From Symsagittifera roscoffensis (taxonomy: Eukaryota > Xenacoelomorpha > Acoela > Convolutidae), in assembly GCF_963678635.1 (NCBI RefSeq), contig NC_087062.1, positions 69,660,223 to 69,724,222 of the forward strand: a stretch of 64,000 bases of DNA, in the 5' to 3' direction. The notes below the pieces were generated by a model. The model saw only the letters and a list, made by a program, of their open reading frames with translations, searched no databases and was not told where the DNA came from. Position numbers and translations under genes: made by a program. Within the stretch, counting starts at the first letter, position 1; every line of letters starts with the position of its first letter. Below are positions 63,421 to 64,000 of this stretch, piece by piece.

Positions 63421-64000
63421 ATAATTCAAGGCATGGTCCCATATAGGGATAGTCAACTAGCATGGAGGTCATCACGAAACAATTTCAAAGACCGGTCAAA
63501 ACAAGCAAAAACGGGTACTGGAAGACAGTATAGACCACGACTGACTGACTGATAGCTTTTATTATCAAACAGGTCAAAATAGCACGGTTTTTATAATATG
63601 AACTACTTATAAATCTGTTTTTATGAAAAAACACTTTTGAGTCGAGTAAGCACAAAAAACGCCTACCCTAAGGTTAGTTGAAAAACATGTACAAAGAAAA
63701 AAATTTGTAAACGTCAGTTTTTAATCGTCCAAAGGTTCATTTTGATCATAAATAAACGTTTACAGGAGAAAAATGCCTTTGAAAGCGAAAATTCAGATCA
63801 TATTCCGCTGAACATCATGGACAAGTCAAGCATAAACACTAAAGCTTTGGGTTTAACTTTTAAAAAAAGAGTTAAACCAATTTATTGTGCTTTATTACTA
63901 AACAGGCTTCTGAAGTCGCTCCGAGAGCTACCTCGTTTGCTCAAATTGAAAATTTGTTTAGATGTAATTGCACATTTCAATGTGTTATTTTGCTACTTTG
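63421..64000. other. Diverged DNA beyond satellite B, no gene seen
   Basis: The first 120 bp still hold a decayed satellite B word (CAAAACAAGCAAAAACGGGTACTGG near 63498, read in two parts). The rest is AT-rich unique sequence with a small hairpin, GGTTTAACT...AGTTAAACC, at about 63850-63878. No open frame or RNA gene is supported. Confidence 0.6.

Noticed and set aside
1-64000. CRISPR array, tRNA or rRNA genes, telomeric repeats
   Set aside because: The tandem repeats are about 355-360 bp monomers without short-repeat/spacer structure; no cloverleaf, rRNA core or TTAGGG-like run was noticed by eye.

Overview
The window is nuclear DNA of an intron-bearing eukaryote, most likely an invertebrate animal. 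It is AT-rich, and every gene is broken by short GT...AG introns (62-727 bp) with acceptors of the TTTTCAG or TTTAG kind. Two encoded proteins resemble animal chromatin enzymes. I see no bacterial operon features, rRNA, tRNA or CRISPR, and I cannot name the species.

Layout: (1) 1-984, satellite A (monomer about 360 bp). (2) 985-17107, a 16.1-kb unit bounded by 25-bp terminal inverted repeats (TIRs, one mismatch) and interrupting one satellite monomer. I interpret it as a large DNA transposon. (3) 17108-26126, satellite A interleaved with three truncated copies of the element's right end (18061-18794, 20540-23207, 23459-26126). (4) 26127 to about 53150, uninterrupted satellite A with a subfamily switch near 31.5 kb and higher-order repeats. 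(5) about 53151-53285, a CAA-rich simple repeat. (6) about 53286-63420, an unrelated satellite B, also about 355 bp per monomer. (7) 63421-64000, a diverged edge with no gene seen.

The element carries four spliced genes. Gene 1 (2422-5765, +) encodes about 1,008 aa and is a candidate transposase with a split BRCT-like C-terminus. Gene 2 (6611-10659, +) joins into 695 aa: zinc fingers plus a KDM2/KDM7-like JmjC domain with its Fe(II) ligands intact. Gene 3 (13134-11186, -) encodes about 443 aa of unknown function. Gene 4 (13571-16318, +) joins into 698 aa ending in a KMT5A (SETD8)-like SET domain. Genes 3 and 4 diverge from a promoter region holding a large hairpin; genes 2 and 3 converge. Nine GGATTCC/GGAATCC sites lie at each end of the element, the arrangement expected of transposase-binding subterminal repeats.

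The main novelty is one mobile unit that appears to carry both a histone methyltransferase-like and a histone demethylase-like gene, sits inside satellite heterochromatin, and has had its right end absorbed into the amplifying satellite. Genes 1 and 3 each need one -1 shift at an A-run, which could be programmed frameshifting, decay or homopolymer sequencing error.
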